DNA of 42,660 bases from Zhihengliuella salsuginis. Lineage in GTDB: Bacteria; Actinomycetota; Actinomycetes; Actinomycetales; Micrococcaceae. The notes under the pieces are model-generated. The model was given only the letters and a program-made list of their open reading frames with translations. It did no database searches and had not been told where the DNA came from. The stretch is from contig NZ_BMXK01000015.1 of assembly GCF_014651715.1 (NCBI RefSeq), forward strand, positions 1-42,660. Direction: 5' to 3'. Of the stretch, positions 31,988-39,403 are shown piece after piece. The translations under genes and the position numbers were made by a program. How positions within the stretch are numbered: the first letter of the stretch is position 1; the number at the start of each line of letters is the position of its first letter.

Positions 31988-34126
31988 TCAGCGCGCGAGA
32001 CGCAGCAGCTCGACCGCCACGGCGTCCGCATCCGCGAGGGTGCGGGCGCCGTCGTCGTAGGATCCGCCGGCCTCGGCCGCGATCGCAGTGCCCCACTGCA
32101 CGCCCGAGAGCTGCAGGCCGAGCACGAAGATCGACCGGTGCGCGATGCCGCCGGAGTCCACCAGGCGGTAGGGGGTGCCGACGACGTCGAACCCCGGGCC
32201 CGGCACCGTCTCGCCGTCCTCGGTGGGGATCGCGTTCGGGCGGGCCAGGCCGTCCGACTGCAGCTGCTTCAGCAGCGGCGACGCGGCCTGCGCGACGCGG
32301 TTGGCCGGCATCATCGCCTCGAGCATGTGGTGGGCGGTCACGGGCGCGGCATCGACCCAGCGCGACGAGGCCGTGAACACGCCCGAGTACTCGCCCTCGT
32401 CGTCGAGCGTGAACACCGGGTCCGGCCCGAGGAACGTCACGACGCCGGCGCGCGCCAGGGCCGCCAGCTCCTCGATGCGCCGCGCCGGCGGACCGCTCGC
32501 GGTGCCCTCGACGAGCGGCTCGAACCACTTCTGCACCTCGTCGGTGCGGGAGACGTCGTCGATCAGCGACTCGGCAACGAGGCGCTTGGTCAGCAGTCGC
32601 CCGGCGTGCAGGGCGCCGATCGCCATCTTCAGCGGGTCGTCCTCGCCCGCGCTCGACCCCGCCGCGTCGGCCTCGAGGTATTCGATCACCGCCGCCTGGT
32701 AGGCGTCCGCGCTGGGGAACCCGCGCTTGGCGAACGGCGCGCCGAGGCCGGGCACGTCCAGCCAGCCGATGTCCGGCGCCATGGCCCCCACCAGATCGGC
32801 CACCTGCGAGCGCCAGACCTCCTGGCCGTGCACGGGCGTCCCCTGCACGTTCTGCTCGGGGTGGATCTGCGCGTCCAGCAGGTCGTCCATCCGGGCCAGG
32901 AACTCGTCCGCGTCGCGGAACTTCTCCGGGGCCACCCGGGCCGCGACCCGGTAGTAGGTGCGCAGCACGTCGCGGTGCAGCAGCGGCCAGATGTGGGCGT
33001 CGAACCCGACCTTGCCGCGCGGTTCACCCGGGGCGCCGGCAGCGGCGAGGGCGTGCACCCGCTCGAACGTGAGGTACACGAGCTCCACGCTCGGCGGCAC
33101 GAACGCCGGCACATCGGCCTTCGCCCGGTACGGCGCCCCGCGGCGAGAGGCTGCGAAGATCCTCGGCTCGCGGCTGCTGCCCCGGTACTCGAGCGCGCGG
33201 CCGGGCCCCGCGCCGGTGGGCACGAAGTCGCCGCCGCGGGCGGTGGTCAGCTGCGCCAGCGCGTCGAAGAAGTTCAGCCCCAGCCCGCGGACCAGCAGGG
33301 GCTCGCCGCCCGGGAACATCTCCCAGTCGACGTCGGAGGGCACGTTCGGCCCCTGGTAGCTGAGCCCGAGCTCCTCCGCGCGGCGGCCGGCGGCGGCCTG
33401 ACGCGGGTTCAGCTCCGCGGGCACGTGCCCCACGGCGAGGACGACGGCGTCGCTCGCCACGGCCTCGGGAACCTCCGCCGGGATCCCGGCGGCACCCGGC
33501 CGCCGGTCGCGCAGCCCGGCCGTCGGGGCGATCCGCCCGCGGGAGGTGCGGACGGCGTCGTCGTGGGCGGCGAGCTCGATCCGGTAGTCGGTGCTGCGGC
33601 GTTCCAGGGCCACTGCGGTTGCGCGCAGGTGCTCGACGGATTCGACGTTCGGGTGGGCGCGCAGCCGCGCGACGACGGCGTCGTACACGTGCTCCAGGTA
33701 GCGCCCGTAGAGGGCCCGCGAGGGGTAGTCGCCGGGCCCGAGCGCGGACAGCTCCTGCTGCTCGACGGGCGCGAGGACGGCGCCGTCCCCGCCGAGACCG
33801 CGCCACTGGTCGAACGTGAGCCCGGGCCCGTCGGCGCTCCGGGGCGGCGCGACCGTCGGGTACACCGCCGGGGTGTTCATCAGGAACAGCCTCGACTGGG
33901 CGCTCGACCAGACGTGCCCGGAGCCCGGCCGGTACGGCTCGACGATCTGGATCGCGAGGCGGCCGGGGGCGCTGGCGGCGGACCCCTCGGCCCGCGGCTC
34001 GCCGTCGTGCGGGTACGCATCGTCGTCGCGCCGGTCCGCCTCGAGCCTGGCCAGCAGCCGCTCCAGCACGGACGTGCCGCGCGGCCCCGCACCGATGACC
34101 GTGACGACGTACCTCTCGCGCGACAA
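31988..34126 (-). CDS. FAD/NAD(P)-binding protein, PF13454-like
   Basis: The 712-residue cytoplasmic flavoprotein begins with a dinucleotide-binding fold YVVTVIGAGPRGTSVLERLL, then LAIQIVEPYRPGSGHVWSSAQ (split here as LAIQIVEPY and GSGHVW) and LFLMNTPA, the pattern of the FAD-NAD(P)-binding family also called NAD_binding_9. Later conserved blocks include VRGLGLNFFDALAQLT and FGKRGFPSADAY-like AKRGFPSADAY. The reaction is unknown; relatives are annotated as adenylate-cyclase-like or hydroxylase-like with little basis. The start appears to be TTG 34126, with AGGGAGGAGA 4 bases upstream; no ATG or GTG fits the family N-terminus. Its stop is 1 base from the stop of the facing nuclease gene. Confidence 0.82.
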   Translation of the reverse strand: MSRERYVVTVIGAGPRGTSVLERLLARLEADRRDDDAYPHDGEPRAEGSAASAPGRLAIQIVEPYRPGSGHVWSSAQSRLFLMNTPAVYPTVAPPRSADGPGLTFDQWRGLGGDGAVLAPVEQQELSALGPGDYPSRALYGRYLEHVYDAVVARLRAHPNVESVEHLRATAVALERRSTDYRIELAAHDDAVRTSRGRIAPTAGLRDRRPGAAGIPAEVPEAVASDAVVLAVGHVPAELNPRQAAAGRRAEELGLSYQGPNVPSDVDWEMFPGGEPLLVRGLGLNFFDALAQLTTARGGDFVPTGAGPGRALEYRGSSREPRIFAASRRGAPYRAKADVPAFVPPSVELVYLTFERVHALAAAGAPGEPRGKVGFDAHIWPLLHRDVLRTYYRVAARVAPEKFRDADEFLARMDDLLDAQIHPEQNVQGTPVHGQEVWRSQVADLVGAMAPDIGWLDVPGLGAPFAKRGFPSADAYQAAVIEYLEADAAGSSAGEDDPLKMAIGALHAGRLLTKRLVAESLIDDVSRTDEVQKWFEPLVEGTASGPPARRIEELAALARAGVVTFLGPDPVFTLDDEGEYSGVFTASSRWVDAAPVTAHHMLEAMMPANRVAQAASPLLKQLQSDGLARPNAIPTEDGETVPGPGFDVVGTPYRLVDSGGIAHRSIFVLGLQLSGVQWGTAIAAEAGGSYDDGARTLADADAVAVELLRLAR

Positions 34127-34237
34127 TGGGTCTCCTCCCTGCCCGGGCGCGGGCAACCTTCGCGGCGTGAAATCGCTCGGCCGCCGGCCCGGATGGACAC
34201 GGCGGCACCCCTTCAGCCTAGCGCGCCGGCGGAACCC

Positions 34238-34243
34238 TAGACT
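34238..34243 (+). promoter_or_regulatory. -10 element of the S9 peptidase gene, leaderless type
   Basis: TAGACT is followed by 7 bases and the ATG at 34251. There is no Shine-Dalgarno sequence. The hexamer is identical to those at 16286-16291 and 39369-39374. Confidence 0.5.
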
Positions 34244-34250
34244 GAGCGGC

Positions 34251-36380
34251 ATGAGCGAGACGACGACGCAGAGCCCCGACCCGTACACGTGGCTCGAGGA
34301 CATCCATTCGACCGACGCGCTCGACTGGGTGCGCGCACGGAACCGCGACACCGAGGCCTGGCTGCACACGCCGGCCTTCGACCGGCTGGAGGCCTCCCTG
34401 CTCGAGGCCCTCGACGCCGAGGACCGGATCCCGGGCGTCGTCAAGCGCGGCGGTTTCTACTACAACTTCTGGCGCGACGCCGAGAACCCCAAGGGCCTCT
34501 GGCGGCGCACCACCTGGGAGTCGTACCTGCGCGACGAGCCCGACTGGGAGGTCCTGCTCGACGTCGACGCCCTGGCCGCCGACGAGGGCACCGACTGGAT
34601 GTACGCGGGGGTCGCGATGCTGCGGCCCGCGCCCGGCCAGCCGTACCGGCGCGCCCTCGTCAACCTGTCCCCCGACGGCGGCGACGCGGTGCGGGTGAGG
34701 GAGTACGACGTCGTCGACCGCGCCTTCGTGGACCCGGCCGACGGCGGGTTCGACCTCCCCGTGGCGAAGACCCGGCTGTCGTGGGCGGGGCCCGACACGG
34801 TCTACCTCGCCACCGACTTCGGACCGGGAGCCGACGGTGGGCCGACCGTCACGAAGTCGTCGTACGCCCGGACGGTGCGCCGCCTCGAGCGGGGCGTCGA
34901 CCCCGCGGACGCCCCCGAGGTCTTCGCCGTCGACGCCGAGCACGTGATGGCCGTCGTCAGCCACGACTCCACCCCCGGGTTCGAGCGCACCTTCGCGTTC
35001 GACATGATCGACTTCCACAACGCCCGCGCCCACGTCGAGGTCGACGGCGAGTGGCGCCTGATCGACGTGCCCACCGACGTCGACGTCGACGTGCACCGGC
35101 AGTGGGTGCTCTTCAGCCCGCGCACCGACTGGGACGCGGGCGGGGTGCCCGTCCCGGCCGGGTCCCTGGCCGTCGCCGAACTCGACGCGTTCCTCGCCGG
35201 AGACACCGACGTGCACGTGGTCTTCACCCCGGATGCGCGCACGTCCCTGTCCTCCTACTCGTTCACCCGGGACTTCGTGGTGCTCACCGTGCTCCGCGAC
35301 GTCGTCTCCGCCGTCCTCGTCGCCTCCCCCGCGACCAGCTGGGAACTGACCGAACTCGACCCGGGCGGGACGCTCGAGACCGTCGCGGTGGCGGCGGTCG
35401 ACGACGAGGACGAGTCGGCGGGGAACGACCTCTGGCTCACGCGCACCGGCTTCACGACTCCGACGACGCTCATGCGCGGCACACTGGAGCCGGGCGACCC
35501 GGCCCCGTCCCTCACCGGCCTCGCGCCCGTCAAGCGCGCCGTCGGACGGTTCGACGCGGCCGGCCTGGTGGTCGAGCAGCACTTCGCCACGAGCGACGAC
35601 GGCACGGCCGTCCCCTACTTCCAGGTCGGCCCCGCGGATCTGGTGTGCGATGGCGCCAACCCGACCCTCATGAACGGGTACGGGGGCTTCCAGATCAGCC
35701 TGACGCCGTCGTACTCCGCGGCCGTGGGGCGCGCGTGGCTGACCCGCAGCAACGACGACGGACGCACCGGCGTGTACGTGGTGGCGAACATCCGCGGCGG
35801 CGGCGAGTACGGACCGGCCTGGCACCGGGCGGCGCTGAAGCAGAACCGCCACCGCGCCTACGAGGACTTCGCCGCGATCGCGCGCGACCTCGTGGCCCGC
35901 GGCGTCACGCGACCGGAGCACCTGGCCGCGTCGGGCGGGAGCAACGGCGGGCTGCTGATGGGCAACATGATGACGGGGTTCCCGGACCTGTTCGGGGCGA
36001 TCTCCTGCGGTGTCCCGCTGCTGGACATGCGGCGTTACACGCAGCTCTCGGCCGGGCACTCGTGGATCGCGGAGTACGGGGACCCGGACGTGCCCGAGGA
36101 GTGGGAGTACGTGCGGACCTTCTCGCCGCTGCACCGGCTCGACGAGATGGACGACGACGCGGTGTTCCCGGCCTCCCTGATCTGGACGGCCACGAGCGAC
36201 GACCGGGTCGGCCCCGTCCAGGCGCGGAAGATGTACGCCAAGATGGCCGACCGCGGCGCCGCGAACGTCTGGTACCACGAGGACCTCGAGGGCGGCCACG
36301 CCGGCGCCACCGACAACCGGCAGACGGCCCGGAAACTGGCCACCAGCTACGAGTTCCTGTGGCGCCACGTCGCCGGCTGA
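34251..36380 (+). CDS. Prolyl oligopeptidase-family serine peptidase (S9)
   Basis: The 709-residue cytoplasmic protein begins with the typical DPYTWLEDIHS, followed by a seven-bladed propeller region (about 70-430) and an alpha/beta-hydrolase catalytic domain. Ser564 in AASGGSNGGLLMG is the nucleophile and His683 in EGGHAGATD completes the triad; NIRGGGEYGPAWH is a further hallmark. It has no signal peptide. Family members cleave short proline-containing peptides, but substrate preference cannot be told. The ATG lacks a ribosome binding site and has a leaderless-type -10. The longer open frame from 33816 runs over the FAD gene and is spurious. Confidence 0.93.
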   Translation: MSETTTQSPDPYTWLEDIHSTDALDWVRARNRDTEAWLHTPAFDRLEASLLEALDAEDRIPGVVKRGGFYYNFWRDAENPKGLWRRTTWESYLRDEPDWEVLLDVDALAADEGTDWMYAGVAMLRPAPGQPYRRALVNLSPDGGDAVRVREYDVVDRAFVDPADGGFDLPVAKTRLSWAGPDTVYLATDFGPGADGGPTVTKSSYARTVRRLERGVDPADAPEVFAVDAEHVMAVVSHDSTPGFERTFAFDMIDFHNARAHVEVDGEWRLIDVPTDVDVDVHRQWVLFSPRTDWDAGGVPVPAGSLAVAELDAFLAGDTDVHVVFTPDARTSLSSYSFTRDFVVLTVLRDVVSAVLVASPATSWELTELDPGGTLETVAVAAVDDEDESAGNDLWLTRTGFTTPTTLMRGTLEPGDPAPSLTGLAPVKRAVGRFDAAGLVVEQHFATSDDGTAVPYFQVGPADLVCDGANPTLMNGYGGFQISLTPSYSAAVGRAWLTRSNDDGRTGVYVVANIRGGGEYGPAWHRAALKQNRHRAYEDFAAIARDLVARGVTRPEHLAASGGSNGGLLMGNMMTGFPDLFGAISCGVPLLDMRRYTQLSAGHSWIAEYGDPDVPEEWEYVRTFSPLHRLDEMDDDAVFPASLIWTATSDDRVGPVQARKMYAKMADRGAANVWYHEDLEGGHAGATDNRQTARKLATSYEFLWRHVAG

Positions 36381-36423
36381 TCCGCCGCGCGCCGCAGGCC
36401 GCCCGCCGCGGCGGCCCCCCGTT

Positions 36424-36452
36424 TTGATCGGGCCGGGCGGATTCGCTAGTCT
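36424..36452 (+). promoter_or_regulatory. Promoter of tRNA-Ser(GCT)
   Basis: TTGATC (36424-36429) and TAGTCT (36447-36452) are 17 bases apart. The predicted start near 36459 is about 20 bases before the tRNA. Confidence 0.65.
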
Positions 36453-36478
36453 TGTCTAGCTGGCTTTGCCAGTGGTCT

Positions 36479-36570
36479 GGACACGTGCCGGAGCGGCCGA
36501 ACGGACTTCACTGCTAATGAAGGGTCGGGGTTAAACTCGACCGGGGGTTCAAATCCCCCCGTGTCCGCCA
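36479..36570 (+). tRNA. tRNA-Ser, anticodon GCT
   Basis: Acceptor GGACACG pairs with CGTGTCC, the anticodon stem CTTCA/TGAAG encloses CTGCTAA (anticodon GCT at 36513-36515), and a class II long variable arm and T arm GGGGG-TTCAAAT-CCCCC follow. The discriminator is G and CCA is encoded (36568-36570). Confidence 0.97.
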
Positions 36571-36598
36571 AAAACCCCCTCGTCAGAGGGGGTTTTTT
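36571..36598 (+). terminator. Intrinsic terminator of tRNA-Ser(GCT)
   Basis: AAAACCCCCTC (36571-36581) pairs with GAGGGGGTTTT (36586-36596) around loop GTCA, and a T run follows to 36598. On the other strand the A-rich side becomes U-rich, so it may also stop transcription of the facing amidohydrolase gene. Confidence 0.93.
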
Positions 36599-36622
36599 GT
36601 TTTGCCCCGGGCCGCCGGCGGG

Positions 36623-38266
36623 TCAGCGGGAGTGGACCGGTTCGCCGGCGAACCAGGTCTGCGCCGCGGAGAAGTGCGGCAGTCGGTCGATGTCGACCTC
36701 GTAGGGACTCTCGTCGAGCACGACGAAGTCGGCCGACAGTCCCGGGGTGAGCGTGCCGGTGACGTCGTCGAGCCCCATCGCGCGAACGCACGACGTCGTG
36801 TAGGCGGCGATCGCCTGCGACAGCTCGATGCCCTGCTCCGGCCAGAGCGTTCCGGGGAAGCGGCCCGTCGGGTCCTGCCGGGTGACGAGGCCGTAGACCG
36901 CCTCCCAGGGGTTGGGGCTCTCGGCCACCGGCCAGTCCGATCCGCCCGCCAGGACCGCTCCCGCTGCGAGCAGGTCCCGGTTGGGCTGCATCCGGGTCGC
37001 ACGCTCGTGCGGCAGCACCGTCGCGATGGCCTCGGCGATGACGCCCGGGAACCAGAGCGCGGGCGAGATGTCCGCGTCGACGCCGAGCTCGGCGAACCGG
37101 CCGATGTCGTCCGGGTGGACGAACTGCCCGTGGGCGACGTGGTAGCGCGGCCCGTCGAAGCCGCGCCCGCGAACCTTCTCAACCGTGTCGAGGACGAGCC
37201 GGACGGAGGCGTCTCCCGTGCAGTGGATCTTGGCCGAGATTCCGCGCTCGGCCGTCGACAGCAGCCACCTCTCGAGCTCCTCCGGGCCCATGGTGGTCTG
37301 CCCCCGGTGGTCGCATCCGTGCGCCTCGTCCGGCAGGTAGGGCTCGAGGAAGGCGCCGCTGCGCGTCGGCGGGACTCCGTCGAGGAAGATCTTGATGAAG
37401 TCGGGCCGGTGGTGCGAGGACCGGTACCCGTCTCGCCGTTCGATGATCCCCTCCCCGAGCGGCTCGGCGCCGAAGATGAAATCGTTCGCCAGCATCGAGG
37501 TCACGACCCAGGCCTTCAACCGCCCCCGCTCGTCCAGGTGTTTGAGACCCTGCAGCAGCTGGAGCGACGCGGCGGCGTCCTGGAACGCGGTGACGCCATA
37601 GGAATGGAGGATCTCGATGCCGCGCTCCGAGGCGCGCGCGGTTCGCTCGACGGAGTCGTCCCCGGTGGCGGAGCGCGCCGCTTCGACGGCGAGCCCACCG
37701 GCCTCGATGAGGACTCCGGTCGCGCGGCCGGCGCCGTCGCGGAGGATCTGCCCTCCGTCCGGGTCGGGGGTCGCGTCCGTGATCCCGGCGGCCGCGAGCG
37801 CGGCAGTGCTGACCCACCGGTTGTGCTTGCTGTCATCGCGCAACATCGCGGGGCGGCCGCCCGTGGCTTCGTCCAGCCGCGCGAGCGCCTCGGGGTTGTC
37901 GATGGCCTCCAGCAGACCGCTTCCCCAGTCGCCGCCGACGACCCACTCCTCGGGACCGAGGCCCGCACTGTGGGCGGCGACCCGGTTCAGGAACTCATCG
38001 AGTGTCGCCGCGGGACTGATGCGGAGCTCGAAGAGGTCGGCCTCTCCGGCCAGCAGGTGGTGCGTGTGGACGTCGGCGAAGCCGGGCATGACATACCGGT
38101 TCTCCAGGTCCACGACCCGGGTGCCGGGGCCGCGGAGGCCCTCCAGGTCGTCGCCGACCGCGACGACGCGGGTACCGCTGATCGCCAGTTGCGCACCGGG
38201 CGGGCCGCCCGTACCGTCCGGGTCGATGCGAGCGTTGGTGATGAGCACATCGGCTGGGCCGTTCAT
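36623..38266 (-). CDS. YtcJ-like amidohydrolase
   Basis: The 547-residue enzyme belongs to the amidohydrolase superfamily (Amidohydro_3, YtcJ group). The N-terminal beta domain (VLITNARIDPDGTGG) is followed by the metal motif GFADVHTHHLLAG, FIKIFLDGVPPTRSG, KIHCTGDASVRLVLD and GGSDWPVAESPNPWEAVYG, and it ends in the beta domain TLTPGLSADFVVLDESP. Substrate is unknown; relatives hydrolyse N-acyl or N-formyl amides. ATG 38266 follows GGGGAGGA 6 bases upstream; the longer open frame to 38359 lacks this. A palindrome in the promoter suggests a dedicated repressor. Confidence 0.9.
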   Translation of the reverse strand: MNGPADVLITNARIDPDGTGGPPGAQLAISGTRVVAVGDDLEGLRGPGTRVVDLENRYVMPGFADVHTHHLLAGEADLFELRISPAATLDEFLNRVAAHSAGLGPEEWVVGGDWGSGLLEAIDNPEALARLDEATGGRPAMLRDDSKHNRWVSTAALAAAGITDATPDPDGGQILRDGAGRATGVLIEAGGLAVEAARSATGDDSVERTARASERGIEILHSYGVTAFQDAAASLQLLQGLKHLDERGRLKAWVVTSMLANDFIFGAEPLGEGIIERRDGYRSSHHRPDFIKIFLDGVPPTRSGAFLEPYLPDEAHGCDHRGQTTMGPEELERWLLSTAERGISAKIHCTGDASVRLVLDTVEKVRGRGFDGPRYHVAHGQFVHPDDIGRFAELGVDADISPALWFPGVIAEAIATVLPHERATRMQPNRDLLAAGAVLAGGSDWPVAESPNPWEAVYGLVTRQDPTGRFPGTLWPEQGIELSQAIAAYTTSCVRAMGLDDVTGTLTPGLSADFVVLDESPYEVDIDRLPHFSAAQTWFAGEPVHSR

Positions 38267-38317
38267 GCGTGGTCCTCCCCGGGTCTGCGGACGCCGCTTC
38301 CCGCGGCTGGGGACCAT

Positions 38318-38323
38318 ATTATG
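38318..38323 (-). promoter_or_regulatory. Possible -10 element of the amidohydrolase gene
   Basis: Minus-strand CATAAT matches TATAAT at 5 of 6 positions and would give a leader of about 45 bases before the ATG. No good -35 is seen. Confidence 0.4.
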
Positions 38324-38337
38324 AGGTGCATCACCTC
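38323..38337. promoter_or_regulatory. Palindromic operator candidate at the amidohydrolase promoter
   Basis: GAGGTG-CAT-CACCTC is a perfect 6-base inverted repeat with a 3-base spacer. It touches the upstream side of the -10 element at 38318-38323, the usual place for repressor binding. No regulator gene is adjacent. Confidence 0.5.
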
Positions 38338-38410
38338 CGGGGATTGCCGTACGGCGCACGAGAATTGCCTCTAGGCGCCCGCGCGCGTCAGGGGTTCCGC
38401 AAGAGCGGTG

Positions 38411-38425
38411 CGGGCCTTCGGCCCG
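38411..38425 (-). terminator. Hairpin after the repeat-protein gene
   Basis: CGGGCC (38411-38416) pairs with GGCCCG (38420-38425) around TTC. It lies 7 bases beyond the stop of the minus-strand gene. It is short and lacks a U tract, so only a possible terminator. Confidence 0.35.
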
Positions 38426-38431
38426 ACTGGC

Positions 38432-39361
38432 TCAACGCCCGTCGTTGAAGGAGGAGAGCACTTGGCGGATGGCCGCTTCCGACAGCCCGGTGAAGTCGGC
38501 GACGATCCGGCCGGCTTCCTCGAGGCGCCCCTCGGCGAGGTGCTGCAGGAAGGCGGACCGCTGTTCCCCGGGAAGGTGGGCCGAGTTGAACGAGATGCGG
38601 CCGTCCGGCCCCTCCCCTTCGAACCCGAAGTCAGAGAAGCCGTCCTCGATGGTCCCGTTGGACGCGTCCGGGGCCGCCTCGAGGAGCGGCTGGATCTTCT
38701 CGCGTGTGAGGCCGGAGTAGGAGGCCAGCAGGTCGGCCGCGCCGGAGAAGTTCGCATCCCGCATGAGCGACTGGAACTGGTCCGCTTCCGCCGGGGGGAG
38801 GTCGGCGGTGCTGAATTCATGGGCCTCGCCGTCGACCTGCTCCGTGATCTTGTAGGTGGCCACAGTCCGACCGGCGTCGCCGCCGAATTTCTCGGTCCAG
38901 TCGTCGGGGACCACGAAGTTGTCGGGCAGCTCACCGGCCCCGTCGCCGTCCGGCCCCTGGCCGCCGGCCGCCGGATCGTCCGCGCCGGCCTCGGGTTCCG
39001 GCGCCGGTGCAGCGGCCTCGGGTGCCGAGGGTGAGGAGACCGCGGGACGTGCACCGCTGTCGCCGGCGACCTGGGGGTGCGTCTCGAGGCTGCGCACGGC
39101 GACGATGCACTCCTTGACGCTGCGGGTGCCCGTGGCGTTCCGGTACTCCTGGACAGCGCCCAGGAAGTTCCCGGCGGCCAGATTCCGGTACACCGACCGG
39201 TGCTGTTCGGGCGTCAGCCGTTCCGCGGCGGCGCGGGCCGACTCGGGCGAGACGGCAGAGGCCACCTGCCTGGCGTTGCGCTTCCGGAGGCTGGAAACCC
39301 ACCAGAAGCCGAGCGTCAGGACCAGGATCGGTACGAGTACCCAGAGCAGCGTTTCGAGCAT
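38432..39361 (-). CDS. Membrane-anchored protein with three helical repeats, unknown function
   Basis: The 309-residue protein has one N-terminal membrane segment (residues 4-23) followed by basic SLRKRNARQ, so the rest is probably cytoplasmic. Three related units of about 44 residues can be aligned: 49-92 (starts LTPEQHRSVYRNL), 188-230 (LPPAEADQFQSLM) and 263-305 (LPGEQRSAFLQHL), each with a GxxxxA...(Y/F)xxxTG/SGL centre. Units 2 and 3 are preceded by a similar beta-like stretch. Unit 1 ends YRNATGTRSVKECIVAVRSL, which resembles the helical C-terminal part of ribosomal L7/L12-like domains. A Pro/Ala/Glu-rich linker (100-145) separates unit 1. TAGACT is 7 bases before the ATG. I do not know its function. 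Confidence 0.75.
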   Translation of the reverse strand: MLETLLWVLVPILVLTLGFWWVSSLRKRNARQVASAVSPESARAAAERLTPEQHRSVYRNLAAGNFLGAVQEYRNATGTRSVKECIVAVRSLETHPQVAGDSGARPAVSSPSAPEAAAPAPEPEAGADDPAAGGQGPDGDGAGELPDNFVVPDDWTEKFGGDAGRTVATYKITEQVDGEAHEFSTADLPPAEADQFQSLMRDANFSGAADLLASYSGLTREKIQPLLEAAPDASNGTIEDGFSDFGFEGEGPDGRISFNSAHLPGEQRSAFLQHLAEGRLEEAGRIVADFTGLSEAAIRQVLSSFNDGR

Positions 39362-39368
39362 GGTGACA

Positions 39369-39374
39369 AGTCTA
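39369..39374 (-). promoter_or_regulatory. -10 element of the repeat-protein gene, leaderless type
   Basis: Minus-strand TAGACT lies 7 bases before the ATG at 39361. No Shine-Dalgarno sequence is present. Confidence 0.45.
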
Positions 39375-39403
39375 GTCCTTGACCCTGAGAGTCGGTTTCC
39401 CCG

